Assembly (NCBI RefSeq): GCF_002177115.1
Contig: NZ_MVAG01000122.1
Coordinates: 496,001 to 560,000, forward strand
Length of the DNA stretch: 64,000 nt
Direction: 5' to 3'
Source of the DNA: Chryseobacterium mucoviscidosis
Lineage (GTDB): Bacteria; Bacteroidota; Bacteroidia; Flavobacteriales; Weeksellaceae
The position numbers were made by a program, and so were the translations under genes. The notes beneath the pieces were generated by a model. The model ran no database searches and was not told where the DNA came from. It saw only the letters and a program-made list of their open reading frames with translations. Shown piece after piece: positions 1 to 9,476 of this stretch. Each line of letters opens with the position of its first letter. Positions within the stretch are counted from its first letter, which is position 1.

Positions 1-1
1 G

Positions 2-175
2 AGATATGGATTAAAACATCTTGCTGAATACCACCAGATCAGCTTTAACCATCACAGAGCAGGTGACGATGCAGAGGTTTGTGCTAAAATATCTTTACTG
101 GCTTTTGAAAAACTGTTTCTCACAAGCAATGAAGAGGTGAATGATCTGATGAAATTAAAAATAAAAAAACTTTAA
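2..175 (+). CDS. 3'-5' exonuclease, DnaQ/PolC epsilon-like (C-terminal fragment)
   Basis: The window opens inside this gene. Frame 2 reads 57 codons to a TAA at 173-175 with no stop before it. The fragment contains NHHRAGDDAEVCAKI, which matches the last catalytic block of DEDDh exonucleases, where the His and the following Asp bind the catalytic metals. Proteins of this family proofread DNA synthesis or act as stand-alone DnaQ-like exonucleases. The N-terminal catalytic residues lie outside the window, so completeness cannot be judged. It converges on apaG. Confidence 0.7.
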   Translation, partial: RYGLKHLAEYHQISFNHHRAGDDAEVCAKISLLAFEKLFLTSNEEVNDLMKLKIKKL

Positions 176-249
176 TCTTTTTTGCTATTCATTCGAATTG
201 AAACAGCCAAATTCCAGAATGCAGAATTTAATTTCCAGATTTTGGAATT

Positions 250-639
250 TTAATTGCTTAAAACTTCTGATAAAAGATTGAATTTAGGAATATCAATTTC
301 AAAGCTTTCCTGCGTTTCCATATTTTTTACAAGGTATTTTCCGCTCATATTTCCCACTCCGGAACGAAGCATCACATTGGAGAAATAAGCGAAATTTTCG
401 CCTGTAGGAATCTCAGGAGTCAAGCCGATTACGCCATCCCCGATGATCTCTGTATATCCGAAGCCTACGTCGAAGATCAGCCATTTTCTTTTAAGAATTT
501 TTATCGGAAAACTTCCTTCGTTTTCAATAACGATGTTGTATTTAAAAACGTGTCTGTTTTCGGACGGATAACTGTTTTTGCTATCATATTCAGGTATTAC
601 TGAAACTTTGATATTGGAGGTCATTTTAGAAAACATCAT
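250..639 (-). CDS. apaG: ApaG-domain protein
   Basis: This 129-residue protein matches the ApaG family (about 125 residues) over its whole length. It shows the glycine-rich core GDGVIGLTPEIPTGENFAYF followed by SGVGNMSGKY, typical of the fibronectin-III-like ApaG fold. In enterobacteria ApaG is linked to Co2+/Mg2+ tolerance and diadenosine tetraphosphate metabolism. Its biochemical role is not settled. Several closely spaced ATGs exist at the start (MMFSKM), and the exact initiator is uncertain. It lies downstream of sucB but is separated from it by a strong hairpin terminator, so it is probably transcribed separately. Confidence 0.85.
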   Translation of the reverse strand: MMFSKMTSNIKVSVIPEYDSKNSYPSENRHVFKYNIVIENEGSFPIKILKRKWLIFDVGFGYTEIIGDGVIGLTPEIPTGENFAYFSNVMLRSGVGNMSGKYLVKNMETQESFEIDIPKFNLLSEVLSN

Positions 640-663
640 CTTAGTATTTATTACAAGAGATAC

Positions 664-694
664 AAAAATCTCGCCTTTTTGAGGCGAGATTTGT
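664..694 (-). terminator. Rho-independent terminator after sucB
   Basis: A perfect 10-bp stem pairs AAATCTCGCC (666-675) with GGCGAGATTT (683-692) around a 7-nt loop, with A/T runs on both sides. It sits 27 bases past the sucB stop and before apaG. Confidence 0.85.
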
Positions 695-720
695 ATTTAT
701 ACTATAATTTTTATCAATAA

Positions 721-1989
721 TTATAATCCAAGACCTTTTCTTTCGTCTCCGTTCATTAAGATACCAACCGGATTGTCGATTGCTTCTTTTACTGCAACTA
801 AGAATCCTACAGACTCTTTTCCGTCGATAATTCTGTGGTCATAAGACATCGCAACGTACATCATCGGACGAATTACCACCTGTCCGTCAACCGCAACCGG
901 TCTCTGGATAATGTTGTGCATCCCTAAGATTGCAGATTGAGGAGGGTTAATGATAGGTGTAGACATCATAGATCCGAAAGTTCCACCGTTGGTAATGGTG
1001 AACGTTCCGCCTGTCATTTCGTCAACAGTGATTTTTCCGTCTCTTACTTTGGTTGCTAAATCTTTGATGTTGGCTTCAACACTTGCAAAAGACATATTTT
1101 CAGCATTTCTCAATACAGGAACCATTAATCCTTTCGGACCTGAAACCGCAATTGAAATATCGCAGAAATCATAGTTCACTTTGAAATCTCCGTCGATGGA
1201 TGCGTTTACATCAGGATACATCTGTAAAGCTCTTGTTACCGCTTTTGTAAAGAAAGACATGAAACCAAGTCCTACTCCGTGTCTCTGAGCAAATTCTTCT
1301 TTATATAATTTTCTTAATCTGAAGATTTCAGACATGTCAACTTCATTGAAAGTGGTTAACATTGCCGTTTCATTCTTCACAGAAACTAATCTCTGAGCGA
1401 TTTTTCTTCTAAGAACTGAAAGTTTAGTTGTTGTTGTAGATCTGGAACCTGTAGCGGTAACAGGATTTCCTCCCAATGCAGGAACTGCAGCCAGTTCAGC
1501 GTCTGATTTGGTGATTCTTCCGTCTCTTCCGCTTCCTGAAACCTGTGAAGCATCCATTCCTTTTTCGTCAAGAATTTTCTTAGCCGCAGGAGAAGGAGCA
1601 CCCGTTGCATACGTCTGCGTTGCAGCAGCTACCGGTTGAGCAGCAGGTTGTGGAGCCGGAGCTTCCTGTTTAGCAGGTTCAGCCGCTTTAGGAGCCTCTT
1701 CCTGTTTTGGAGCTTCAGCAGCAGGAGCAGCGCTTCCTGAAGGTTTTGCAGCATCCATATCGATTAAACAAACCACCTGTCCTACTTGTACAACGTCACC
1801 TTCTTCAGCTTTCAGAGTGATTACACCACTTTGTTCAGCAGGCAATTCAAGAGTAGCTTTATCTGAATCTACTTCAGCGATGGGTTGATCTTTTTCTACA
1901 TAATCACCATCTTTTACAAGCCAAGTTGCGATTTCAACTTCTGTAATTGATTCGCCCGGTGAAGGAACTTTCATTTCTAAAACTGACAT
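721..1989 (-). CDS. sucB: Dihydrolipoyllysine-residue succinyltransferase, E2 of 2-oxoglutarate dehydrogenase
   Basis: E2 moves the succinyl group from E1 to CoA in the TCA cycle. The 422 residues show the classical order: an N-terminal lipoyl domain (about 1-77) with lipoylation site DSDKATLE (Lys44), an Ala/Pro/Glu-rich flexible linker (about 82-128), an E3-binding domain (about 132-165, ending [12 protein letters not shown]), and a C-terminal acyltransferase domain with the catalytic motif [10 protein letters not shown]. Length is normal for a succinyltransferase E2. It lies 38 bases downstream of sucA on the same strand, so the two form an operon. The E3 partner lpdA is encoded 60 kb away at 60.9-62.3 kb. 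Confidence 0.96.
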   Translation of the reverse strand: MSVLEMKVPSPGESITEVEIATWLVKDGDYVEKDQPIAEVDSDKATLELPAEQSGVITLKAEEGDVVQVGQVVCLIDMDAAKPSGSAAPAAEAPKQEEAPKAAEPAKQEAPAPQPAAQPVAAATQTYATGAPSPAAKKILDEKGMDASQVSGSGRDGRITKSDAELAAVPALGGNPVTATGSRSTTTTKLSVLRRKIAQRLVSVKNETAMLTTFNEVDMSEIFRLRKLYKEEFAQRHGVGLGFMSFFTKAVTRALQMYPDVNASIDGDFKVNYDFCDISIAVSGPKGLMVPVLRNAENMSFASVEANIKDLATKVRDGKITVDEMTGGTFTITNGGTFGSMMSTPIINPPQSAILGMHNIIQRPVAVDGQVVIRPMMYVAMSYDHRIIDGKESVGFLVAVKEAIDNPVGILMNGDERKGLGL

Positions 1990-2027
1990 ATCGTATTTTT
2001 TATTTTTTTATTGATTATTATTTTTAA

Positions 2028-4841
2028 TTAAGCGGTTACAGGTCTTTTTACCGGAGCATCGTTTCTGTCGAATACTCTGTTGATTACTGCATTCTGATTT
2101 TTCTCAAACATTTTGTGACTTCCCGGAGCCGGAGCACCACTTGGAACCGGAGCAATAACATTGATTCCTGTTTCTCTGAAGTTTCTTAGGATATAAGACC
2201 ATGCTCCCATATTTTCCGGTTCTTCCTGAGCCCAAACCAATTCTTTTCTGTTTGAATATTTTTCGAAGATTGCTTCGATAGCATCTGTCTGAAGCGGATA
2301 TAACTGCTCGAATCTTACCAGTGCAATATTTTCAGCGTTTAATTCTTCTTTTTTAGCCAATAATTCGAAGTATAATTTACCTGAACAAAGTACTAATTTT
2401 TCAACTTTTGAAGGATCTGCAGAAGGATCGTCTAAAATTGGCTGGAAACCTCCGTTAGCGAAATCTTCAAGCGGAGAAACCACTTTCGGATGTCTTAACA
2501 ATGATTTAGGACTCATCACGATTAACGGTTTTCTGAATGACCACTTCAACTGTCTTCTTAACAGGTGGAAATAGTTAGCAGGAGAAGTAATGTTTGCAAC
2601 CACCATGTTTTCGTTTGCACAAAGGGTTAAAAATCTTTCCAGTCTTGCTGAAGAGTGTTCTGCCCCCTGTCCTTCTGAACCGTGAGGCAATAACATCACC
2701 AAACCGTCCTGAATTTTCCATTTTTCTTCTGCGGCAGCTAAATACTGGTCTACGATAATCTGCGCACCGTTCACGAAATCTCCGAACTGAGCTTCCCAAA
2801 TCGTTAATGTATTAGGAGAAGCCATGGCATAACCGTAATCAAAACCAAGAACTCCGTACTCGGAAAGGTGAGAGTTGAATACATCAAATCTGCTTTCTGA
2901 AACCTGTCTTAAAGGGATATATTCTTCTTCCGTATCTTCTGTTTTTACCACTGCGTGTCTGTGAGAGAATGTTCCTCTTTCTACATCTTCACCGGAAATT
3001 CTTACATTGTGACCTTCAACAAGAAGTGTTGCATAAGCCAGCCATTCTCCAAGAGCCCAGTCTAAAGAGTTTCCTTCAATCGCTTTTAATCTGTTTTCGA
3101 AAAGTCTTGTAATTTTATTTAAGAACTTTTTATCTGCCGGAAGTGTAGACATTTTAACAGCCAGTTCTTTCAGCTTTTCAAGATCATATTTTGTATCAAC
3201 AGGCTCCTGAACTGCTCCTCTTTTCCCAATCGGATAATTCGTCCAGTCATCTGCCATGAAAACGTCCATTACGTTCTTTTCAATTTCTTTGGAAGCATCA
3301 AAGTCTTTATCCAAAAGTGCTTTGAATTCCGTTTCCATTTTAGCGATCACATCGTTGGATGTTACGTTATCTTTCAGTAATTTATCTTTATAAATTTCTC
3401 TCGGATTCGGGTGCTTGGAAATTGTTTTGTATAAATTAGGCTGCGTAAATCTTGGTTCATCTCCTTCGTTATGACCATATTTTCTGTATCCTAACAAATC
3501 GATATACACATCTTTTCCGAATTTCGCTCTGAAATCAGCCGCAAAATGGATCGCATGAACCACCGCTTCTGCATCATCTGCATTGACGTGCATTACAGGA
3601 GATTCTGTAACTTTAGCAACGTCTGTACAATAGGTAGAAGATCTCGCATCCATATAGTTTGTTGTAAACGAAACCTGGTTGTTTACCACGATATGAACCG
3701 TTCCTCCTGTTTTATAACCGTCTAAAGTCATCATCTGCGCAACTTCGTAAGCAATACCTTGCCCCGCAATTGCTCCGTCACCATGAATAATGATCGGTAA
3801 AACTTTAGAATAATCTTTGTATTTATCGTCCACTTTTGCACGGCAGATTCCTTCTACAAGGGCTGCAACGGTTTCAAGGTGAGATGGGTTTGGTGTTAAA
3901 TTAATAGAAACTTCTTCTCCTGAAGCTGTTTTGATTTTTTTGGATGAACCTAAGTGGTATTTTACGTCTCCTGAGAATACATCTTCTTCAAATTCTTTTC
4001 CTTCAAATTCTGAGAAGATCTGCTTATAAGATTTACCAAAAATATTGGTTAAAACATTTAATCTTCCTCTGTGCGCCATTCCTAAAACCACTTCATCTAC
4101 GCCCAACTGAGAAGATCTTGAGATCAACTGATCCAAAGCAGGAATTAAAGTTTCACCACCTTCCAGTGAGAATCTTTTCTGCCCTACAAATTTGGTGTGA
4201 AGATAATTTTCAAACGCTACCGCCTGATTTAATTTTAATAAAATCTCCGTTTTTTCGTTAGCTGAAAGATTCGGGTGGTTTTCGTTTACCTGAAGCCACT
4301 GCTTGATGAAATCTTTTTCTTCAACATTGTTGATGTGCATATATTCCACACCGATAGAATCACAGTAGATGTTCTCTAAATGTGTGATGAGATCCTGTAA
4401 AGTTGCAGGACCTTTCATTCCTGTTTCAACCGCACAGTTGAATTTTGTATTTAAATCTGACTTATCCAGACCGAAATTTTCGATGTCTAAAGTCGGCGTA
4501 TAATGTCTTCTTTCTCTTACAGGGTTTGTTTTGGTAAACAAATGTCCTCTCGTCCTGTACGCCTCAATAAGGTTTACTACCTTGAATTCTTTTTTGATGT
4601 GTTCCGGAACTTCTCCGTTTGTTGCTGCCTGAGTTGCCTGCTGAATAACAGGTGCTGAAACTGCGGGAGCCTGAACATATTGAACGTTATCATCGTCTCC
4701 GTAGTTCTCCAAAGCAAAATCGAAACCCTGAAAGAAGGCTTTCCATGATGGTTCCAAAGAATCCGGATATTTTAAGTACTGTTGGTATAAATCCTCAATT
4801 AACTGAGAATGAGCTGCGTTTAGGAATGAAAATCTGTCCAT
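2028..4841 (-). CDS. sucA: 2-oxoglutarate dehydrogenase E1 component
   Basis: This is the thiamine-diphosphate-dependent decarboxylase that turns 2-oxoglutarate into succinyl-dihydrolipoyl-E2. At 937 residues it has the usual length. The N-terminal FLNAAHSQLIEDLYQQY segment is the conserved E2-docking region. The motifs MAHRGRLNVLTNIFGK, GDGAIAGQG (ThDP-binding region) and YRKYGHNEGDEPRFTQP are all intact, and the C-terminal transketolase-like domain is complete. The start follows a clear -7 box upstream, and the N-terminus matches the family. It is the first gene of the sucAB operon. Confidence 0.97.
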   Translation of the reverse strand: MDRFSFLNAAHSQLIEDLYQQYLKYPDSLEPSWKAFFQGFDFALENYGDDDNVQYVQAPAVSAPVIQQATQAATNGEVPEHIKKEFKVVNLIEAYRTRGHLFTKTNPVRERRHYTPTLDIENFGLDKSDLNTKFNCAVETGMKGPATLQDLITHLENIYCDSIGVEYMHINNVEEKDFIKQWLQVNENHPNLSANEKTEILLKLNQAVAFENYLHTKFVGQKRFSLEGGETLIPALDQLISRSSQLGVDEVVLGMAHRGRLNVLTNIFGKSYKQIFSEFEGKEFEEDVFSGDVKYHLGSSKKIKTASGEEVSINLTPNPSHLETVAALVEGICRAKVDDKYKDYSKVLPIIIHGDGAIAGQGIAYEVAQMMTLDGYKTGGTVHIVVNNQVSFTTNYMDARSSTYCTDVAKVTESPVMHVNADDAEAVVHAIHFAADFRAKFGKDVYIDLLGYRKYGHNEGDEPRFTQPNLYKTISKHPNPREIYKDKLLKDNVTSNDVIAKMETEFKALLDKDFDASKEIEKNVMDVFMADDWTNYPIGKRGAVQEPVDTKYDLEKLKELAVKMSTLPADKKFLNKITRLFENRLKAIEGNSLDWALGEWLAYATLLVEGHNVRISGEDVERGTFSHRHAVVKTEDTEEEYIPLRQVSESRFDVFNSHLSEYGVLGFDYGYAMASPNTLTIWEAQFGDFVNGAQIIVDQYLAAAEEKWKIQDGLVMLLPHGSEGQGAEHSSARLERFLTLCANENMVVANITSPANYFHLLRRQLKWSFRKPLIVMSPKSLLRHPKVVSPLEDFANGGFQPILDDPSADPSKVEKLVLCSGKLYFELLAKKEELNAENIALVRFEQLYPLQTDAIEAIFEKYSNRKELVWAQEEPENMGAWSYILRNFRETGINVIAPVPSGAPAPGSHKMFEKNQNAVINRVFDRNDAPVKRPVTA

Positions 4842-4887
4842 TATTACAGTTTATCTGTTATTAAAATTTGTTTGTAGAATTAAGCTT

Positions 4888-4895
4888 CAAATTTA
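4888..4895 (-). promoter_or_regulatory. Candidate -7 promoter box for sucAB
   Basis: The minus strand reads TAAATTTG, a match to the Bacteroidota consensus TAnnTTTG, about 47 bases upstream of the sucA start. I see no strong -33 TTTG at ideal spacing, so this call is tentative. Confidence 0.45.
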
Positions 4896-4965
4896 ATAAA
4901 AAAAACCGATTCTGAACAGCCTTTAAAGTATTAAAAAAACTATAAAAGAAATAAATCTGCAGAAT

Positions 4966-6006
4966 TTACTTAAATACTGATAATGAGAGCTTCATATTGA
5001 CATCCTGATCTTCCGTCGGGCGCTCGAGAAAAGTCTGACGAATATCATTAAAACGCATCTCGTCTTTCTTGGCTTTCTGGATTAATTGTTGTATAGCTTT
5101 TACTCTTCCGGCATAGTTTCCTTTGTAGTACATCACATAATTCTGGGTTGGACTAATCGTTCTGAAACTGAAGTTATTATCTGTAACCCCAAATTTTTTA
5201 GACAGAGGAATCCCCAGAAAATAGGATACTTCTTTGTCTTTGTAATTGTCTGCATCCGTAATGAGCATCGGGAAACCGAATTCATCTTCTTTTTTGCCCA
5301 GATCCATTGTGGTGTAATTGTAAATCTTGTTATAATTCATCACAATATTCTTGTAAAGCGCATCTTTTTTGTTGGAAGTACTTACGTTTATTCCCAGCAA
5401 TAATTTTTCTTCTTCATTTTCAACCATCAGACTGTCGTATTTTATTGAAGCCATCTGATTGTCTTTTTCCACTTTATTGCCCAAAACATTTTTAAGATTT
5501 GCCATACTTTTGTTGATGTTTTCGGCAAAACGGTCTTCGGTCCAGAAATTTTCAACTCTTCTTAAAACAGAAAGTTTCGGGGTATGAACAACCCAGGTAA
5601 TTTTGGTTTTTTCAGAGGACACTGCTTTAAATTTAACGTCGACAACAGTCGGGCTTTCATTTTTTTCTTCAAAAAGCTGATATCTTAAAGATTTATTCGG
5701 GTTTTCGTAACGGATAAACATTTCGCCATCCGTATCGTTTTTAGGGTCTACATAGCTGATGGAACTTCCCTGTCCTTCATATGGCGTATAATAATCGATA
5801 TCAATAGACTGGGAACTTGTAAAGAAATTATTCCATCTTGTAAAATGTTGTAGATTATTGAACTGCAAAAAGACTTTTTCCAAAGGATAATCGATCTCTT
5901 TTTCTATTTTGAAATCTTTGCTTTCGTCCACAAAATAATACATGGAAGCTGCATAAGCTCCAATTAACAAGACAATAATTACCGCTATGATTTTAAAAAA
6001 ACGCAT
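4966..6006 (-). CDS. Membrane-anchored SRPBCC-family protein with GyrI-like C-terminal half
   Basis: Residues about 4-22 form a hydrophobic N-terminal helix (IIAVIIVLLIGAYAASMYYF), suggesting a membrane anchor. Residues about 35-175 resemble an SRPBCC/polyketide-cyclase fold, starting with IEKEIDYPLEKVFLQFNNL and containing FTRWNNFF. The C-terminal half (about 190-346) looks like the GyrI/effector-binding fold often fused to SRPBCC domains in flavobacteria. Such folds bind hydrophobic ligands, but the substrate is unknown. The gene stands alone between the sucA promoter region and a hairpin at 6.03 kb. Confidence 0.65.
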   Translation of the reverse strand: MRFFKIIAVIIVLLIGAYAASMYYFVDESKDFKIEKEIDYPLEKVFLQFNNLQHFTRWNNFFTSSQSIDIDYYTPYEGQGSSISYVDPKNDTDGEMFIRYENPNKSLRYQLFEEKNESPTVVDVKFKAVSSEKTKITWVVHTPKLSVLRRVENFWTEDRFAENINKSMANLKNVLGNKVEKDNQMASIKYDSLMVENEEEKLLLGINVSTSNKKDALYKNIVMNYNKIYNYTTMDLGKKEDEFGFPMLITDADNYKDKEVSYFLGIPLSKKFGVTDNNFSFRTISPTQNYVMYYKGNYAGRVKAIQQLIQKAKKDEMRFNDIRQTFLERPTEDQDVNMKLSLSVFK

Positions 6007-6027
6007 TGTACAAAAATATAGAAAATA

Positions 6028-6064
6028 ACAAGAGTGACCAATATGCTGATCACTCTGTTTTAAT
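6028..6064 (-). terminator. Hairpin terminator downstream of glgC
   Basis: AGAGTGACCA (6031-6040) pairs with TGATCACTCT (6047-6056) with one mismatch. T-rich sequence follows on either strand. It lies between the glgC stop and the start of the SRPBCC gene and could end the glycogen operon. The 150 bases between it and glgC show nothing else. Confidence 0.6.
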
Positions 6065-6220
6065 TATTTTGGGATGGAAGATAGAGGAAGTGATGTTGGA
6101 AGTTTAGCTATGATGGTTTAGTTTTGAAAATTATCTTCATCGAAAACCATATTTATTATTAAAATTAATTTAAGTTAAACTTCAATATCTTCCCTCTTCC
6201 AGCTTCAAACATCCAGTCTT

Positions 6221-7489
6221 TTAACCAATATGAGTTCCCGGTTTGATAACCGCTCCTTTTTTCACCACGATAATTCCATCCTGCACAGAATGGGTTCCGT
6301 AATCTCCGTCCTGAATATGTTTTCCACCAATAATTCTCACATTATCGCCGATGTAGCAGTTTTTATCCAAAATGGCTTTCTCAATGTAGCAATACTTCCC
6401 GATTCCCATGTTCGGCTGTCCGTTTCTGTCATTCTTCACAATTTCTGTGGTATCCTGATAAAAATCGGCTCCCATCACATAAGAATTTACAATGGTACTT
6501 CCTTTATCTATTCTTGTTCTGTTTCCAATAACGGAGTTTTCAATTTTATCTGCCATAATGATACATCCGTCTCCGAAAACAGCTTTGCTTACGTAAGAAC
6601 CGTTTACTTTTGACGGCGGAAGCATTCTTGCGCGTGTAAAGACAGGCGAAGAGGAAAATAAATTGAACTTAGGGAAGTCCTGACAAAGATCGAGATTGGC
6701 TTCGTAGAAGGATTCAATGGTTCCGATATCCGTCCAGTAGCCTTCATACTGATAGCTTAATGTTGTGTATTTTCCAATGGAATTCGGAATGATATCCTTT
6801 CCGAAATCATCTCCTGCTCCTTCATCAAACATCTTTTTCAGAATGCTTTTCGTGAAGATATAAATTCCCATGGAAGCCAGATATTCTTTTCCGGCGTGTT
6901 TATTTTCTTCCGAAACTTCAGATTTTAATCCTTCTAAAAGATCATATCCCGGTTTTTCCACAAACGAAGTGATATTTCCTTCGTCATCCGAACTTAAAAT
7001 TCCGAAACCTGTTGCGTCTTTAGCATTCACCGGAATGGTGGCAATGGTTACATCGCCGCCTTTTTCAATGTGAAAATTCAGCATTTCCCTGAAATCCATC
7101 TGGTATAGCTGATCTCCGGAAAGAATCAGGATATAATCATAATCGTACTTTTCAAGGTGCTTCATCGACTGGCGAACTGCATCTGCGGTTCCCTGATACC
7201 AACTGTCGTTTTCAACGTTCTGTTCCGCAGCCAAAATATCTACAAAACCTTTGCTGAAAATATCAAAATGATAAGAATTTTTGATATGGGAATTTAATGA
7301 AGCTGAATTGAACTGCGTTAAAACCAGAATTTTATTTAATCCTGAATTTAAACAGTTGGAAATAGGAATATCCACCAATCTGTATTTTCCCGCGATGGGT
7401 ACAGCCGGTTTGGATCTTGAATACGTAAGTGGGAACAATCTGGTTCCTCTACCTCCTCCTAAAACAATGGAAATTACATTGCGATTCAT
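6221..7489 (-). CDS. glgC: Glucose-1-phosphate adenylyltransferase (ADP-glucose pyrophosphorylase)
   Basis: GlgC makes ADP-glucose from ATP and glucose-1-phosphate, the committed step of bacterial glycogen synthesis. The 422-residue protein begins with the nucleotidyltransferase signature GGGRGTRLFPLTYSRSKPAV (residues about 11-30), followed by the sugar-binding region SGDQLYQMDF. The C-terminus is a left-handed beta-helix-like stretch with hexapeptide character. It is the last gene of the leftward glg operon, 15 bases after a small lipoprotein gene. Length and motifs are normal. Confidence 0.95.
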   Translation of the reverse strand: MNRNVISIVLGGGRGTRLFPLTYSRSKPAVPIAGKYRLVDIPISNCLNSGLNKILVLTQFNSASLNSHIKNSYHFDIFSKGFVDILAAEQNVENDSWYQGTADAVRQSMKHLEKYDYDYILILSGDQLYQMDFREMLNFHIEKGGDVTIATIPVNAKDATGFGILSSDDEGNITSFVEKPGYDLLEGLKSEVSEENKHAGKEYLASMGIYIFTKSILKKMFDEGAGDDFGKDIIPNSIGKYTTLSYQYEGYWTDIGTIESFYEANLDLCQDFPKFNLFSSSPVFTRARMLPPSKVNGSYVSKAVFGDGCIIMADKIENSVIGNRTRIDKGSTIVNSYVMGADFYQDTTEIVKNDRNGQPNMGIGKYCYIEKAILDKNCYIGDNVRIIGGKHIQDGDYGTHSVQDGIIVVKKGAVIKPGTHIG

Positions 7490-7504
7490 AGTTTATCTTG
7501 CGTT

Positions 7505-8038
7505 TTATTTTATTAGGTTTACTGTTCTGTTTTTTAAATCTACATTTACTGTAAATGCAATCCCTTCTTCAGGATATATTTTGTTAATATTTACTTTATA
7601 AAAGTCCGGTCTGCCCAACTGTTCAGCATCTTTATCTACATTATCAATCTCAATCTTATGCTTAGCCAGTTCTTTTCTGAATACTTTATTGGTGATTAAA
7701 ACATCCATGATATCCACCTGTTTCATTGTATAATCTTGAATATCTTTATCATATAAATCTTTCCAGTTCTTGCCATATCTTTTTTGAAGAGCTAAATCTG
7801 TTTTTTCATTTTCAGATCTTACACTGTCCACCAATTCTTGGGTAACTACGCATCCAGCAACCCTTACTGTTTTTATTTTCCATTTCTTGTTAACTGTTTT
7901 TTCAAATTCTTCTCTCTGAAAATCTGGAAATCCATAAGTTAAAAACCAATAGTATCCATCTTTATGGATCATCGTTTCCTCTTTTTGATGACAGGAAAAA
8001 ACGATCATTAATAAAAATAGAAAATACAGCTTTTTCAC
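7505..8038 (-). CDS. Predicted lipoprotein of unknown function in the glycogen operon
   Basis: The 177-residue product starts with a short lipoprotein signal peptide, MKKLYFLFLLMIVFSC, with a lipobox-like FSC and a candidate lipidated Cys16. I do not recognise the mature domain. It is charged and probably faces the periplasm or outer surface. The gene lies 3 bases after the glgA stop and 15 bases before glgC, so it is co-transcribed with glycogen genes, although a periplasmic protein has no obvious role in a cytoplasmic pathway. It may be a passenger. Confidence 0.6.
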   Translation of the reverse strand: MKKLYFLFLLMIVFSCHQKEETMIHKDGYYWFLTYGFPDFQREEFEKTVNKKWKIKTVRVAGCVVTQELVDSVRSENEKTDLALQKRYGKNWKDLYDKDIQDYTMKQVDIMDVLITNKVFRKELAKHKIEIDNVDKDAEQLGRPDFYKVNINKIYPEEGIAFTVNVDLKNRTVNLIK

Positions 8039-8041
8039 GAT

Positions 8042-9448
8042 TTAATTCTTATATAAAGCTATGTATTTTTCGGCTGATTTTTCCCATGCAAAGTCAAAAT
8101 TCATATTAGCACGGATTAAGTTTTCCATTTCACCTTTTTTATTGTAAACCAATAAGGCTCTGTTCATTGCATGGATAATATCGTCTACTCCCGGAAACGT
8201 AAAATTAATTCCCGCTCCACCTGTGGAAACATCTTCCACCGTGTCTCTTAACCCTCCTGTATACCGCACAATCGGAACGGTTCCGTATCTCATGGAGTAC
8301 ATCTGGTTAAGACCGCATGGTTCCACTCTCGACGGCATGAGCAAAAAGTCCGCCGAAGCGTATATTTTATGCGAAAGATGCTCTTTATATCCCAGATCCA
8401 AAGCAAAATTGGAATAAATATAATCGTATTCTTTCAGTTTATTTTCAATATAAGAATTTCCGGATCCCAGAATTATAATATTTAAAGCACCATAACTCTG
8501 CTTAATGCTTTTCCAGACGACGTCGGGAAGAAAATCTGCTCCTTTTTCGGTAGCAAATCTTCCGATGAAGGCAAACAACGGAAGTTCCGGCTTCAAGCCG
8601 TATTCTTTACAAAGTCTTTCTTTATTCTTTTTCTTCTGGGCAATGGCATTTTTAACGTTAAAATTAAAATCCAGCATCGGATCGGTTTCCGGATTCCAGA
8701 CTTCCGTGTCAATTCCGTTAATGATTCCGTAGGCTTTCCCGAATTCATCGCGAACAAGGCTTTCCAGACCTCTGAAACTTACAAAAAGTTCTTCAAGATA
8801 CCCTTGCGAAACCGTTGTAAAAGCATTGGCACATTTAATCATACTTGCCAAAGGATTTATGACTCCGTTCCAGTCCAGCAATCCCCATTTATACTGATCG
8901 AAAGCCGGCATATAATTCGCCATTTCCCAGCTCATCATTCCCTGATATTCACCATTGTGAATGGTTCCGATGGTTTTTACCCCTTTTAAAAAGGAAAATT
9001 CAGGACAATGCTCAATCATGAAAGGAACCAGTCCTGTGTGATAATCATGGCAGTGTAAAACATCCGGTCGAATCCCCATCGCACTCAGCCAATGAAGCAC
9101 TCCGTGCTGAAAAGCTAAAAACTGAAAGCTTTCATCCGAATATCCGTAAGGGTTATCGCGATCCAAAAGTCCCGGAATTCTTACCATAAAAAGCTCAAAG
9201 CCCAAAGCGTTGGTTTTTTCCTTTAAAACCTGTACCTGAAGCATATTTGATCCTTGGTGAATGAAGCCATCAAAAACTATGTCAAACTCATGATCATGCA
9301 CGAAAGATTTGTTGTACCAAGGCATAACCACCTTCGCATCAATATCTTTAATTTTATTCTGATATTTTGGTAAAGCTCCCACCACATCTGCCAAACCGCC
9401 TACTTTTGCCACCGGATAACACTCCGTACTTAGATGATAAATGATCAT
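8042..9448 (-). CDS. glgA: Glycogen synthase (GT5)
   Basis: GlgA transfers glucose from ADP-glucose to growing alpha-1,4-glucan. The N-terminus has the GT5 motif KVGGLADVVGALPK (residues about 15-28) that binds ADP-glucose. The C-terminal GT-B domain carries PSRVEPCGLNQMYSMRYG, the conserved donor-binding region with the catalytic Glu. The 468 residues agree with the family. It sits mid-operon between an unknown 184-residue gene and the lipoprotein gene. Confidence 0.95.
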   Translation of the reverse strand: MIIYHLSTECYPVAKVGGLADVVGALPKYQNKIKDIDAKVVMPWYNKSFVHDHEFDIVFDGFIHQGSNMLQVQVLKEKTNALGFELFMVRIPGLLDRDNPYGYSDESFQFLAFQHGVLHWLSAMGIRPDVLHCHDYHTGLVPFMIEHCPEFSFLKGVKTIGTIHNGEYQGMMSWEMANYMPAFDQYKWGLLDWNGVINPLASMIKCANAFTTVSQGYLEELFVSFRGLESLVRDEFGKAYGIINGIDTEVWNPETDPMLDFNFNVKNAIAQKKKNKERLCKEYGLKPELPLFAFIGRFATEKGADFLPDVVWKSIKQSYGALNIIILGSGNSYIENKLKEYDYIYSNFALDLGYKEHLSHKIYASADFLLMPSRVEPCGLNQMYSMRYGTVPIVRYTGGLRDTVEDVSTGGAGINFTFPGVDDIIHAMNRALLVYNKKGEMENLIRANMNFDFAWEKSAEKYIALYKN

Positions 9449-9476
9449 TTTTTCTCTCTCGTTTATTATTTATATC